A stretch of DNA of 64,000 nt, taken from contig JAGXFR010000054.1 of the NCBI GenBank assembly GCA_024637155.1, positions 27,283-91,282 of the forward strand. The letters are read 5' to 3'. The notes under the pieces were generated by a model. It had not been told where the DNA came from. It did not search any database and saw nothing but the letters and a program-made list of their open reading frames with translations. Origin of the DNA: Burkholderiaceae bacterium (lineage in GTDB: Bacteria; Pseudomonadota; Gammaproteobacteria; Burkholderiales; Burkholderiaceae_E). Position 1 is the first letter of the stretch. The number at the start of each line of letters is the position of its first letter. This document shows, one piece after another, positions 9,022-18,292 of this stretch. Made by a program: the position numbers and the translations under genes.

Positions 9022-11466
9022 TTGCGCGGGTTGATCCCGCTAGCGGTTCTTCTGCTGGCCGCGTCGGTTCCCTTCGGCGGCGGCGCGTTTGCGCAGTCGT
9101 TCCGGGCCCAAACCGGCCAGGCCAACTGTCCGCTGCCGCTCGGCCCGCGCTTCCCGGCCAGCCTGGACGCGATGGGCGACCTCCCCGGCACCCCGCCAGG
9201 CGCTCCCGCCACGTCCGCTGCACCCGGCGCAGACGAGGCACCGACCCTTGGCCAAGTGAGCCCGGCGGCGGCCGGCAGCTTCCCGTTGCAGCTCGACCCG
9301 GGACTGAGCGAAGCACGTCGGCCCGACACAAAAGGGGACCCCGTTTTCGTGCGCGGAGACCGTGTTTCGGGTCGTCTCGATCGGGACACGACGCTCAGCG
9401 GAAATGCCGAACTGCGCAAGGGCGGCACCGTCGTGCAGGCGGACCGCATCACCTACTATGAGGCCGACGACGAGCTCTTTGCGGTGGGCGGTGTGCGCGT
9501 CGTGCAGCAGGGGAACGTCTTCGTCGGTCCCGAATTGCGGCTGCGCATCGATACCACCGAGGGCGTGTTCCGCTCGCCCTCCTACCTGTTGCCGCGCTAT
9601 CAGGGGCGCGGCGAGGCCGAACAGCTCGAGTTCCTCGGTCCGCAGCGCATGGAATTGCGCCAGGCAACCTACACGACGTGTCCGCCGGACGCGCTCGACT
9701 GGATCCTGCGGGCCGACTCGCTGACCGTCGACGAGCAAAAGGGGGAGGGTCGGGGGCGGTCGGCGAGCCTGTACTTCAAGGGGGTCAAGATCCTCGCGGC
9801 GCCGTACTTCGAGTTTCCGCTCGGTGACGAGCGGCGCAGCGGGCTGCTCGTGCCGTCCTTCTCGCTCTCGACGCAAAGCGGTCTGGAGTTCGTGCTGCCC
9901 TACTACTGGAACATCGCGCCGAATCACGACCTGACCCTGTACCCGCGCCTGATGGCAACGCGGGGGGTTCAGCTGGGCGCCGATTACCGCTATCTCGAGC
10001 GCAATTACTTCGGCGAAACCCGCGTCGAGATCACGCCCAGCGACACCACGACCCACACTTCGCGGCACTACTACTCGAGTCAGCACACCATCGTGAACCT
10101 GGCTGGCTGGTCGGGCGGGTGGAACTTCAAGGGTGTTTCGGACGACAACTACTTCGTGGACTACGCGCGCTCGATTCTCGCGAGTTCCGAGCGCAGCCTG
10201 CCGCGCGATGTCTACCTCTCGCGCGGCTTCGGCAACTGGTCGGTGCTGATGCGATCGAGCCGCTGGCAGAACATTCTGGACGCGGTGGCGGCACCGCCCT
10301 ACGAGCGGGTGCCGCAACTTCAGGCGCGCCACGACCAGCGCAATTTGGGCGGTTTCGACATCGCCGGGTTCTATGATGCGACGTGGTTCACCAAGCCGCT
10401 CGCCGGCGCCCCCGAGGGCTTGCGCGTCATCGCCAACCCGAGCATCAGCTATCCGATCCAGCGCCCCGAGGGCTTCCTCGTTCCCAAGCTCGGCGTGCAC
10501 CTGAGCACCTATCGCCTCGATTCCAACGCCGGTCTGGCGACGACGCTCAATCGAACGGTGCCGATCTTTTCCCTCGACGGTGGCCTGGTGTTCGAGCGCA
10601 GCACGTCGTATTTCGGGAAGAATTTCACGCAGACGCTCGAACCGCGCCTGTTCTACGTGCGCACGCCCTATCGCGACCAGTCGGCGTACCCGGTCTTCGA
10701 CACGGCCGTTGCCAACTTCAACTTCGCGCAGCTCTTTGCCGAAAACAGTTTCGTCGGGGGTGACCGGGTGGCGGACCTCAACCAGCTCACCACCGCCGTC
10801 GTTTCGCGGATGATCGACCCGACTTCGGGAGCGGAAGCCCTGCGCGTCGCGCTCGGGCAGCGGCTCTACTTCACGGACCAGCGGGTTTCGATCCCCGGGG
10901 TCGCCCAGCGCACCGACGCGCGCTCCGACCTGCTGGTCGCGGCCTCGGGTGCGCTCGGCCCGACGATGAGCTTCGACGCGGCGATGCAGTACAGCGTGCA
11001 GGATTCGCGTTTTCAGGGCGTCAACCTCTCCTGGCGTTACGTGCCGGGCGAGCAGCGGGTGTTGAACGCCGGTGTCCGGTTCCTGCGCAGCGAGATCGGC
11101 CAGCTCGACCTGTCCTGGCAATGGCCGGTGGCGGTCAACTGGCGCACGATGGGACGCATCAGCTATTCGTGGCTCGACCAGCGCATCGACCCGAGCACGG
11201 CCCAACTGGTCGCGGCACGCCCGGGCATCGTCGAAAGTGTGCTGGGTGTCGAGTACCATGCCTGCTGCTGGGCGCTGCGCTTTGTCGCGCAGCGTTACGT
11301 GACGGCCGCGCTGACGACGACATCGACGTTCTTCATCCAGCTCGAGCTAAAGGGTGTTGCGCGGATCGGGTCCGATCCGTTTGATACATTACGCCGGAAC
11401 ATTCCCGGCTATCAGTTGCCTACGGACCGTCGGGACTCGCCCAGCCGGTACCAGGGATACGAATGA
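9022..11466 (+). CDS. lptD: LPS-assembly protein LptD
   Basis: LptD is the outer-membrane barrel of the LPS transporter, partnered with LptE. The product has a basic/hydrophobic signal peptide ending GGGAFAQ. A beta-jellyroll domain follows (GDRVSGRLDRDTTLSGNAEL, VQADRITYYEADDE), then a long C-terminal beta-barrel. Cysteines near residue 30 and the CC pair in HACCWALRF near the C-terminus fit the known inter-domain disulfides. No ATG lies in frame near the signal peptide. I chose the TTG at 9022, giving about 814 residues; a GTG at 8887 would precede the TATAAT. The gene ends in an ATGA overlap with surA. Confidence 0.93.
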   Translation: MRGLIPLAVLLLAASVPFGGGAFAQSFRAQTGQANCPLPLGPRFPASLDAMGDLPGTPPGAPATSAAPGADEAPTLGQVSPAAAGSFPLQLDPGLSEARRPDTKGDPVFVRGDRVSGRLDRDTTLSGNAELRKGGTVVQADRITYYEADDELFAVGGVRVVQQGNVFVGPELRLRIDTTEGVFRSPSYLLPRYQGRGEAEQLEFLGPQRMELRQATYTTCPPDALDWILRADSLTVDEQKGEGRGRSASLYFKGVKILAAPYFEFPLGDERRSGLLVPSFSLSTQSGLEFVLPYYWNIAPNHDLTLYPRLMATRGVQLGADYRYLERNYFGETRVEITPSDTTTHTSRHYYSSQHTIVNLAGWSGGWNFKGVSDDNYFVDYARSILASSERSLPRDVYLSRGFGNWSVLMRSSRWQNILDAVAAPPYERVPQLQARHDQRNLGGFDIAGFYDATWFTKPLAGAPEGLRVIANPSISYPIQRPEGFLVPKLGVHLSTYRLDSNAGLATTLNRTVPIFSLDGGLVFERSTSYFGKNFTQTLEPRLFYVRTPYRDQSAYPVFDTAVANFNFAQLFAENSFVGGDRVADLNQLTTAVVSRMIDPTSGAEALRVALGQRLYFTDQRVSIPGVAQRTDARSDLLVAASGALGPTMSFDAAMQYSVQDSRFQGVNLSWRYVPGEQRVLNAGVRFLRSEIGQLDLSWQWPVAVNWRTMGRISYSWLDQRIDPSTAQLVAARPGIVESVLGVEYHACCWALRFVAQRYVTAALTTTSTFFIQLELKGVARIGSDPFDTLRRNIPGYQLPTDRRDSPSRYQGYE

Positions 11467-12797
11467 CAGTGAAGACACGTCTGTTCCGGGCCGCCTGCGG
11501 CCCGCTCCTCATCGGCGCCTGGCTGGGCATCGCCCCCGGGCTGGCGCTGTCCCAGACCGCCGTGCGCCCGCTCGACCGGGTCGTCGCCGTCGTCAACAAC
11601 CAGGTGATCACCGCGAGCCAGCTGGCGACCCGCACGGCGCAGGTGGAGCGTGAACTCCGGCTCCAGAACCGCACCGGGCCGGCAACGGAGGTGCTGGAGA
11701 AACAGGTGCTCGAGCGGCTGATCGTCGATCTGGCGATGGCACAGCGCGCGCGCGAGCAGGGAATTCGCATCGACGACGCCCAGCTCGAGCGCGCGATCGA
11801 GGGCATCGCCCAGGAAAATCGGCTGACGCCGGCACAACTGCGCGAGCGCGTCGAGCGTGACGGCACGAACTTCACCGCGTTTCGCGAGCAGATTCGCGCC
11901 GAGATCGTTCGCGTTCGGCTGCGCGAGCGCGAAGTCGACTCGCTGGTGCAGGTGAGCGATGCGGACATCGATACCTGGCTCGCCGAGAATGAAGCCGCGG
12001 CCGCGAGCGCACCGCCCGAAATCCTGCTCGGACAGATTCAGGTGCGCGTCCCGGAGGGCGCCGCCGAGCCGGAGGTCGCGCGCCTGCGCGCCCGCGGCGA
12101 GGAACTGTTGCGCCAGCTCAAGGGCGGGGCCGACTTCAACCGCCTGGTTGCGTCGTTTGCGAACGCGCCCGACGCCCCGAGCGGGGGTGCGCTGGGCTGG
12201 CGCAGCGCGGAGCAGTTGCCCAAGCTCTTCGCCGACGCGGCGGCTGCGCTCAAGGTCGGCGAGGTGTCCGGCCTGCTGCGCAGCGGCGCCGGGTTCCACA
12301 TCCTGCAGCTTTTCGACAAGCGTGGCGGGGGAGCGCCCGGCGGCCCGCCGATCGTGCAGACCCATGTTCGGCACATCCTGATTCGCCCGACACCCGAAGT
12401 TCCGGAGGCTGAAGTTCTGCGACGGCTCAACGAGATCAAGGTCCGCGTCGAGACCGGCGGCGGAGATTTCGCGGCGCTGGCGCGTCAGTATTCGGCCGAC
12501 GGCAGTGCAGGCAAGGGCGGCGATCTGGGCTGGATCTACCCCGGGGACACGGTTCCCGAATTCGAGCGGGCGATGAACGCGCTCGCGCCGGGGAGCATCA
12601 GCGAACCGGTCTCCACCGCGTTCGGCTATCACCTGATCGAGGTGCTCGAACGCCGTGAAGACGTTGCCTCACCCGAGCGCCGGCGTCAGATGGCGCGTCA
12701 GGCGTTGCGCGCGCAGCGCAGCGAGGAAGCCTTCGAGAGCTGGGTCAACCAGTTGCGCGACAGCACCTATGTCGAGTACCGGCTCGATTCGAACTAG
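11463..12797 (+). CDS. surA: Periplasmic chaperone / peptidyl-prolyl isomerase SurA
   Basis: SurA escorts outer-membrane proteins, including LptD, through the periplasm. The 444-residue protein has a signal peptide (about 1-30, ending ALSQ) and the SurA N-terminal chaperone domain (LDRVVAVVNNQVITASQL). Two parvulin domains follow, at roughly 175-285 and 298-402; the second is the more canonical (THVRHILI, GGDLGW, FGYHLIEVLERR). The start overlaps the lptD stop as ATGA. In many relatives pdxA follows surA; here rsmA follows directly. Confidence 0.95.
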   Translation: MTVKTRLFRAACGPLLIGAWLGIAPGLALSQTAVRPLDRVVAVVNNQVITASQLATRTAQVERELRLQNRTGPATEVLEKQVLERLIVDLAMAQRAREQGIRIDDAQLERAIEGIAQENRLTPAQLRERVERDGTNFTAFREQIRAEIVRVRLREREVDSLVQVSDADIDTWLAENEAAAASAPPEILLGQIQVRVPEGAAEPEVARLRARGEELLRQLKGGADFNRLVASFANAPDAPSGGALGWRSAEQLPKLFADAAAALKVGEVSGLLRSGAGFHILQLFDKRGGGAPGGPPIVQTHVRHILIRPTPEVPEAEVLRRLNEIKVRVETGGGDFAALARQYSADGSAGKGGDLGWIYPGDTVPEFERAMNALAPGSISEPVSTAFGYHLIEVLERREDVASPERRRQMARQALRAQRSEEAFESWVNQLRDSTYVEYRLDSN

Positions 12798-12818
12798 CCT
12801 GCACGTCCCGGGGGGCAT

Positions 12819-13628
12819 CTGATCAAGCCGGTTTCCGGACACCACCCGCGCCGACGTTTCAGTCAGAACTTCCTGACCGATCGGGCGGTGATCGAGGCGA
12901 TCGCCGAGGCGATCGCGCCGGCCCCCGGGGACCGGATCGTCGAGATCGGGCCGGGCCTCGGAGCGCTCACCGAGGCGCTGCTCGCGCGCACCGCACACAT
13001 CGCCGCGATCGAGATCGATCGCGATCTCGCCGTGCGACTCGCGAAGCGCTTTCCTGCGGAGCGCCTCGAACTGCATGTGGCCGACGCCCTGGTTTTCGAC
13101 TTCGCCGCGCACGCCGCGCACGGCGCGCTGCGCATCGTCGGCAATCTTCCGTACAACATATCGTCTCCGCTGCTGGTGCGTCTCGCCACGCTGCGCGAGT
13201 TCATCGTCGATCAGCACTTCATGCTCCAGCGCGAGGTGGTTGAGCGCATCACGGCAGCCCCCGGCAGCAAGGACTACGGGCGCCTCACGGTGCTGCTGGC
13301 TGCGCACTACGAGTGCGAGTCGGTGCTGGCGGTGCCGCCCAAAGCCTTCGATCCGCCGCCGCGCGTCGATTCGGCCGTCGTGCGCATGCGGGTACGCGCG
13401 CAGCCGCAGACTGCTGCGCTCACCGAACTCGCCGCGGTACTCTCCGCGGCGTTCGGACAGCGGCGCAAGATGCTGCGCGGCACGCTGCTGCCGTGGCTGG
13501 CCGCGCAGGGTGTTGTCGCCGATGACATCGTCCCCACGGCGCGCGCCGAGGAACTGGCGCCCGCCGTCTATTTCGCGCTTGCCGAGCGCCTCGCGCTCAG
13601 GCGCCAGGAGCGGGACGGTGCTCGATGA
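12819..13628 (+). CDS. rsmA: 16S rRNA dimethyladenosine transferase RsmA (KsgA), CTG start
   Basis: RsmA dimethylates two adjacent adenosines in helix 45 of 16S rRNA. The SAM-binding motif [10 protein letters not shown] and the catalytic NLPYNI motif are present, and the C-terminal domain is normal. The conserved N-terminal segment RRRFSQNFL lies upstream of the first GTG (12888). The frame is closed by the surA TAG at 12795, and between the two the only start-like codon is CTG at 12819, preceded by a GGGGGG purine run. A CTG start (269 residues) is therefore inferred. It converges with gloA, overlapping it by 32 bases. Confidence 0.92.
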   Translation: MIKPVSGHHPRRRFSQNFLTDRAVIEAIAEAIAPAPGDRIVEIGPGLGALTEALLARTAHIAAIEIDRDLAVRLAKRFPAERLELHVADALVFDFAAHAAHGALRIVGNLPYNISSPLLVRLATLREFIVDQHFMLQREVVERITAAPGSKDYGRLTVLLAAHYECESVLAVPPKAFDPPPRVDSAVVRMRVRAQPQTAALTELAAVLSAAFGQRRKMLRGTLLPWLAAQGVVADDIVPTARAEELAPAVYFALAERLALRRQERDGAR

Positions 13629-13995
13629 GTTCGATCTTGTAGCCGTCCGGATCCGCGACGAAGGCGATCACCGTGTCGCCGCCCTTCACCGGACCCGCGT
13701 CGCGGGTCACCATGCCGCCAGCGGCGCGAATGCGCGCGCAGGCCGCCGCGGCGTCGGGCACCGCGATTGCGATGTGTCCGTAGCCGGTGCCGATCTCGTA
13801 GCTGTCCACGCCGTAGTTGTAGGTGAGCTCGAGCACCGCGCCATCCGGGTCCTGCTCGTAGCCCACGAACACCAGCGCGTATTTCTGATCGGGGCGCTCG
13901 GTGGTGCGCAGCACCTTCATGCCCATGATCGTCGTGTAGAAGGTGATCGAGCGCTGCAGGTCGCCGACGCGCAGCATGGTGTGGAGGATCTTCAT
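13597..13995 (-). CDS. gloA: Lactoylglutathione lyase (glyoxalase I)
   Basis: Glyoxalase I isomerises the hemithioacetal of methylglyoxal and glutathione. The 132-residue protein begins [13 protein letters not shown]. Its metal ligands are recognisable as H5, the E in GAVLELTYN, the H in GYGHIAIAV and the E in YKIELIE. The start at 13995 was chosen because the in-frame upstream extension has no family features and overlaps the preceding gene. It is the last gene of the long minus-strand operon, and its 3' end overlaps the convergent rsmA. Confidence 0.93.
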   Translation of the reverse strand: MKILHTMLRVGDLQRSITFYTTIMGMKVLRTTERPDQKYALVFVGYEQDPDGAVLELTYNYGVDSYEIGTGYGHIAIAVPDAAAACARIRAAGGMVTRDAGPVKGGDTVIAFVADPDGYKIELIEHRPAPGA

Positions 13996-14032
13996 CGGGC
14001 ACTGCTCCAGGAAAGTGGGAAAAGGGGTGCGT

Positions 14033-14854
14033 TCAATCGGCCGGGCTGGTGTCCGGCGCCGCGCGCAGTTCGTCGCGCACGCGCGCGAAGTCGGGAAAGA
14101 GCTCGCCCACGGTCGCCCAGAAACGCTCGCCATGGTCCAGCTGGCGCAGGTGGGCGATCTCGTGCGCGATCACGTAGTCGATCACTTCGGCGCGGAAGTG
14201 CATCAGGCGCCAGTTGAGCCGGATCGAACCGTCGCTGGTGCAGCTTCCCCAGCGGGTGCGTGCCGAGGACAGGCCCCAGCGCCGCGGAGCGCGGCCCAGC
14301 CGCTCGGCGAATACCGGGATGCGCTGCGTGAAGTGTGCACGGGCCTGTTCCTGCAGCCAGCCGTGGACGCGATTGCGCAAGCGCTCGGGCCCGGCGTCGG
14401 GCGCCAGACCCACGATCAGGCGCGTGTCCTCGAGCACCACCCCGCGCACCTGCGGGTCGAGCGCGAGAACGCGCTCCGTGCCCAGAAAGCGCACGGTGCC
14501 GCCCGGCTCCCAGCGCGTTGCCAGCCGGGCCAGGTTCGCGGTGTGTTCGCGCCAGTGGGCAAGCTGGCGGATGATCCAGGCGGACTTCTCGCGCAGCGCC
14601 TCCTCGGTCTGGGCGCGGGTCAGCCAGCGTGGGATCGTCACGCCGAGTCCGCGGTCATCGACCATGAAGCCGATCGTGCGTCGCTTCGAGCGCCGCAGCC
14701 AGTAGGGGATCAGTTGTCCGTCCAGCCGGATCGACGGGCCCGCGGGAGGCGCAGGCGACGCCGGCACGGGGGGTACATCCGGCGCAAAGAGCGGAAGCGT
14801 CAGCTGCAGCGCCGCCTGCGCGGGATCGATTCGGCGCGCTGCGGCGCGCTTCAC
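14033..14854 (-). CDS. YgjP-like (DUF45/SprT-type) zinc metallopeptidase
   Basis: This is a predicted metal-dependent hydrolase of the YgjP/DUF45 family. The zinc motif HEIAH sits in [17 protein letters not shown], with the third ligand in the following DHGERFW. The upstream [12 protein letters not shown] segment is characteristic of the family. The first ~45 residues are a Pro/Ala-rich leader without a clear signal peptide. Its start overlaps the plsC stop by four bases. The substrate is unknown; a cytoplasmic location is inferred. Confidence 0.85.
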   Translation of the reverse strand: MKRAAARRIDPAQAALQLTLPLFAPDVPPVPASPAPPAGPSIRLDGQLIPYWLRRSKRRTIGFMVDDRGLGVTIPRWLTRAQTEEALREKSAWIIRQLAHWREHTANLARLATRWEPGGTVRFLGTERVLALDPQVRGVVLEDTRLIVGLAPDAGPERLRNRVHGWLQEQARAHFTQRIPVFAERLGRAPRRWGLSSARTRWGSCTSDGSIRLNWRLMHFRAEVIDYVIAHEIAHLRQLDHGERFWATVGELFPDFARVRDELRAAPDTSPAD

Positions 14855-15621
14855 CGCTGCACCGCCGCGGCGCTGGCCGCGGCTCCCGCCGGCGCGTCCG
14901 CGTACACATGCGGACTGATCACACGCATCTCGGCCTCGATCCAGCGCGCGACTTCATCGTTGAGCTGGTCCGCGCTCTTTCCCTGTGAAGGGATCGGCGC
15001 GCCGATCGAAACGGTGACCATTCCCGGGTACAGCAGGAACGAGCGGCGTGGCCAGCGTTCGCCCGCATTGACGGCAATCGGAACCACGGGAGCCCCGGTG
15101 CGGCATGCGAGGCGCGCGCCACCGGTCTTGTACTTGCCCGCCTTGCCGACCGGGATGCGCGTTCCCTCGGGGAACATCACGATCCAGCGTCCCTCGGCAA
15201 GCTTGCGCACGCCCTGGCGCACCACGTTCTCGAACGCGCTCATGCCCTTGCTTCGATCGATGTGGATCATGTTGAGCAGGCCGATCGCCCACCCGAAGAA
15301 GGGCAGCCAGATCAATTCGCGCTTGAACACGTAGCAGATCTCACGCGGCATCCATGCCGGGTAGAAGTAGGTCTCCCAGGTCGACTGGTGCTTCGAGAGC
15401 AGGATCGCCGGCCCGTCAGGCAGGTTCTCCTCGCCTTTGATCCGGTAGTCGATGCCGCAGATCAACCGTGCCGCACCGATCGAGAGCTTGAGCCAGCCGA
15501 TCGTGAGCCGGTAGCGCGTCGAGAGCGGCAGCGGCGCCCAGAGCACGCACGCGGTCGCATACGGAATCAGCGTCACGATGTGAAAGAGGTGGAACAGCGC
15601 GGAGCGCAGCGCCGTGATCAT
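14851..15621 (-). CDS. plsC: 1-acyl-sn-glycerol-3-phosphate acyltransferase (PlsC family)
   Basis: This enzyme acylates lysophosphatidic acid at the inner membrane to give phosphatidic acid. The N-terminal hydrophobic segment FHLFHIVTLIPYATACVLW anchors it. The acyltransferase motif I reads KHQSTWET, so the catalytic HX4D is HX4E here; I recall this in related betaproteobacterial PlsC proteins. Motif III FPEGTRIP and the VPIAVN motif are standard. The start at 15621 (MITALRSALF) places the membrane segment at the N-terminus. It lies 40 bases after gmhB. Confidence 0.9.
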   Translation of the reverse strand: MITALRSALFHLFHIVTLIPYATACVLWAPLPLSTRYRLTIGWLKLSIGAARLICGIDYRIKGEENLPDGPAILLSKHQSTWETYFYPAWMPREICYVFKRELIWLPFFGWAIGLLNMIHIDRSKGMSAFENVVRQGVRKLAEGRWIVMFPEGTRIPVGKAGKYKTGGARLACRTGAPVVPIAVNAGERWPRRSFLLYPGMVTVSIGAPIPSQGKSADQLNDEVARWIEAEMRVISPHVYADAPAGAAASAAAVQR

Positions 15622-15661
15622 CGCGCGAACTCCCTGACGGCGCACGCCGTGCCGACCCGGA

Positions 15662-16195
15662 TCATGACGTGAGTTCGGCGGCGATCGCCGCCAGATCGAC
15701 CCGCACCGTGGTTCCGGCCGGCATTCCACCGGCCTTCAGGGTCTGCTGTCCGACGCCGGTGAGCACCAGTATCGTGCGGCATCCGGCGCTGTGTCCGGCC
15801 TGCAGGTCGCTCAGCCGGTCGCCGATCATGCACGAGCGCGACGGCTCGATTTCGAAGCGGCGCAGGATCTCGAAGATCATGCCGGGCCGCGGCTTGCGGC
15901 ACTCGCAGTTGGCGTCCTCGTGATGCGGACAGAAGAACACCGCGTCGATGTGCCCCCCGGCCTCGTTCACCAGCCGGTGCATCTTCGCGTGCATCGCGTG
16001 CAGTGTGGGCACATCGTAGAGTCCGCGTGCCACCCCCGACTGATTGGTCGCGACCGCGATCCGGAACCCGGCCTTGGAGAGCCGGGCGATCGCCTCCAGG
16101 CTTCCGGGGATGGGGCGCCACTCCTCGGGACTCTTGATGAAAGCCGCGCTGTCGTGGTTGATCACGCCGTCGCGGTCGATGATCAGCAGTTTCAC
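15662..16195 (-). CDS. gmhB: D-glycero-beta-D-manno-heptose 1,7-bisphosphate 7-phosphatase GmhB
   Basis: This HAD-family phosphatase acts in LPS inner-core heptose synthesis. The 177-residue protein has the nucleophile motif IIDRDGVIN near the N-terminus and ATNQSGVARG as motif II. A zinc-knuckle FCPHHEDANCECRKP and the motif IV IGDRLSDLQA complete the GmhB pattern. Its start overlaps the glyS stop by four bases. Confidence 0.93.
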   Translation of the reverse strand: MKLLIIDRDGVINHDSAAFIKSPEEWRPIPGSLEAIARLSKAGFRIAVATNQSGVARGLYDVPTLHAMHAKMHRLVNEAGGHIDAVFFCPHHEDANCECRKPRPGMIFEILRRFEIEPSRSCMIGDRLSDLQAGHSAGCRTILVLTGVGQQTLKAGGMPAGTTVRVDLAAIAAELTS

Positions 16196-18288
16196 GTGTT
16201 CGAAAGCCTCGAGATGTCGGCCACCCGGTTCATCAGATCGCGCAGTTGGGCGAGCAACGCGAGTCGGTTCGCGCGGATTGCGGATTCTTCGGCCATCACC
16301 ATCACCTGGTCGAAGAAACGATCGACGTCGTCGCGGGCATCGGCCATCAGCGCCATTGCGCCCGCATAGTCCTGCGTGCGCAGCAGCGCGTCAACCCTTG
16401 GCGCGAGCGCGTCGACGCGTTGCGCGAGGGCCACTTCGGCCGGTTCGGTCAGCAGCGTCGGATCCACGGTCGCGGCGGCTGCGTCCCCGGACTTGCGCAG
16501 GATGTTGACCGTGCGCTTGTTGGCGGCGGCCAGCGCCTCGGCCTCCGGGAGCTGCTGGAAGCGGCGCACCGCGTCGAGCCGCAGCGGCACCTGGGCGAGC
16601 AGCGCGGGTCGCGCGTCGATCACGGCGCCGATTTCCTGCGCGCTGAAACCGCGCTCGCGCAGGAAGCCGTTCAGGCGCTCGTAGACGAAGGTCGCCAACT
16701 CCTCGGCGGCGAGCGGCCCGGCGGCAGGGAAGGCGGCAAACGCGCCCGCGAGCAGCGCGTCGAGCGGCAGCGCGAGTTCCTTCTCGACGAGCATGCGGAT
16801 CACCCCGAGCGCGTGGCGGCGCAGTGCGAACGGATCCCGGTCGCCACTGGGCTGCTGGCCGATCGAGAACAGCCCGGCGAGCGTTTCGAGTTTGTCCGCC
16901 AGCGCCAGCACGGTGCCGGTCTGCGTCTGCGGCAGGGCGTCTCCGGCAAAGCGCGGCCGGTAATGTTCCTCGATCGCGCGGGCGACGGCTTCGTCTTCGC
17001 CGTCGTGGGTGGCGTAGTACGCCCCCATCACACCCTGGAGTTCCGGGAACTCGCCGACCATCCCGGTGAGCAGGTCGGTCTTGGCGAGCAGCGCCGCGCG
17101 TTCCACCGGCGCGCTGTCGGTGCCGAGCGCCGCGGCGATCCCGCGCGCGATTCTCGCGACGCGCGCGCAGCGTTCGGCCTGCGAGCCGAGCTTGGCGTGA
17201 TAGACGACGGCGGCAAGACCTTCGACCCGCGCGGCGAGCGGCGTGCGGCGATCCTGCTCGAAGAAGAATCGCGCGTCGGCCAGGCGTGGCCGCACCACGC
17301 GCTCGTTGCCGTCGATGATGCGCGCCGGATCGTCGAGCGCCATGTTCGAGACGATCAGGAAGCGCGCGAGCAGTCGGTCGTTCTCGTCGAACAGCGGGAA
17401 ATACTTCTGGTTGGTGCGCATCGTCAGGATCAGGCATTCCTGCGGCACCGCGAGGAACTCGGGCTCGAAGCTCCCGACGTATACCGCCGGCCACTCGACG
17501 AGCGCGCTCACTTCGTCGAGCAGCGCGGCCACCGGCGCCGCTTCGCCCAACGTGGCGCCCAACGCGTCGGCCGCAGCGCGCAGGGCCGCGTCGATTTGCG
17601 CGCGTCGTTCCTCGAAACTTGCGATCACGTGGCCCGCGTCGCGCAGCGTCTGCTCGTAGCCCAGCGCGTCGTCGATGACGATCGGGTCCTGCGACTGGAA
17701 GCGATGCCCTTGGGTGGTGCGGCCGGCGGCGAGCCCCAGCGTGCTTGCCGGCAGCAGCTCGGCGCCGTGGAGTGCGACGAGCCCGTGTGCGGGGCGCACG
17801 AAGCTTACGGTCGTCTCGCCGTCGGCGAGCTGGTACTGCATCTGCTTGGGGATCGGCAATTTCGCGAGCGCATCGGCGAGCAGCGCGTCGATGCAACCCG
17901 CCAGACTGTCACCGGTGACGTGGCGCTGTGCCACGAAGCACTCCTGGCGACCGTCGTTGCCGCGTGCCAGCTCGGCGATCGCCACGCCCTGCTTCTCGGC
18001 CCACTTGCGCAGCGCCTGCGTCGGTTCTCCGGCGGCGTCCAGCCCCACCTTGAGCGAAGGGCCGCGAACTTCGACGACGCGATCGGCAGCCTGCGCGGCC
18101 ACCGCGTCCACCCGTACCGCGAGCCGCCGCGGAGTCGCGAAGCCGCTCACCGCAGCGTCGGCCGCTGCGAGATGGCGATCGTGCAGCCCGCGCGCGATCG
18201 TATCGGCGAAGGAATCGCCGAGCGCGCGCAGCGCCTTGGGCGGCAATTCCTCGGTGAGCAGTTCGATCAGCAGCGGTGCCACGGTCAT
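16192..18288 (-). CDS. glyS: Glycyl-tRNA synthetase beta subunit
   Basis: This is the large subunit of the heterotetrameric bacterial glycyl-tRNA synthetase, involved in tRNA recognition. The 698-residue protein starts PLLIELLTEELPPKALRAL, a strong GlyS signature. It carries the LILTMRTNQKYFPLFD segment in the middle and the anticodon-binding-like C-terminal domain. It follows glyQ after four bases, so the two subunits are made from one transcript. Confidence 0.97.
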   Translation of the reverse strand: MTVAPLLIELLTEELPPKALRALGDSFADTIARGLHDRHLAAADAAVSGFATPRRLAVRVDAVAAQAADRVVEVRGPSLKVGLDAAGEPTQALRKWAEKQGVAIAELARGNDGRQECFVAQRHVTGDSLAGCIDALLADALAKLPIPKQMQYQLADGETTVSFVRPAHGLVALHGAELLPASTLGLAAGRTTQGHRFQSQDPIVIDDALGYEQTLRDAGHVIASFEERRAQIDAALRAAADALGATLGEAAPVAALLDEVSALVEWPAVYVGSFEPEFLAVPQECLILTMRTNQKYFPLFDENDRLLARFLIVSNMALDDPARIIDGNERVVRPRLADARFFFEQDRRTPLAARVEGLAAVVYHAKLGSQAERCARVARIARGIAAALGTDSAPVERAALLAKTDLLTGMVGEFPELQGVMGAYYATHDGEDEAVARAIEEHYRPRFAGDALPQTQTGTVLALADKLETLAGLFSIGQQPSGDRDPFALRRHALGVIRMLVEKELALPLDALLAGAFAAFPAAGPLAAEELATFVYERLNGFLRERGFSAQEIGAVIDARPALLAQVPLRLDAVRRFQQLPEAEALAAANKRTVNILRKSGDAAAATVDPTLLTEPAEVALAQRVDALAPRVDALLRTQDYAGAMALMADARDDVDRFFDQVMVMAEESAIRANRLALLAQLRDLMNRVADISRLSNT

Positions 18289-18292
18289 CTTG

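Noticed and set aside
8951..9033. ATG at 8951 as the lptD start or as a leader peptide.
   Set aside because: It is out of frame with lptD and ends at TGA after 27 codons. It has no hydrophobic or regulatory features, so I did not annotate a leader peptide.
9040..11259. A 739-residue minus-strand open frame opposite lptD.
   Set aside because: It is a GC-rich shadow with no family features. The plus strand encodes a clear LptD.
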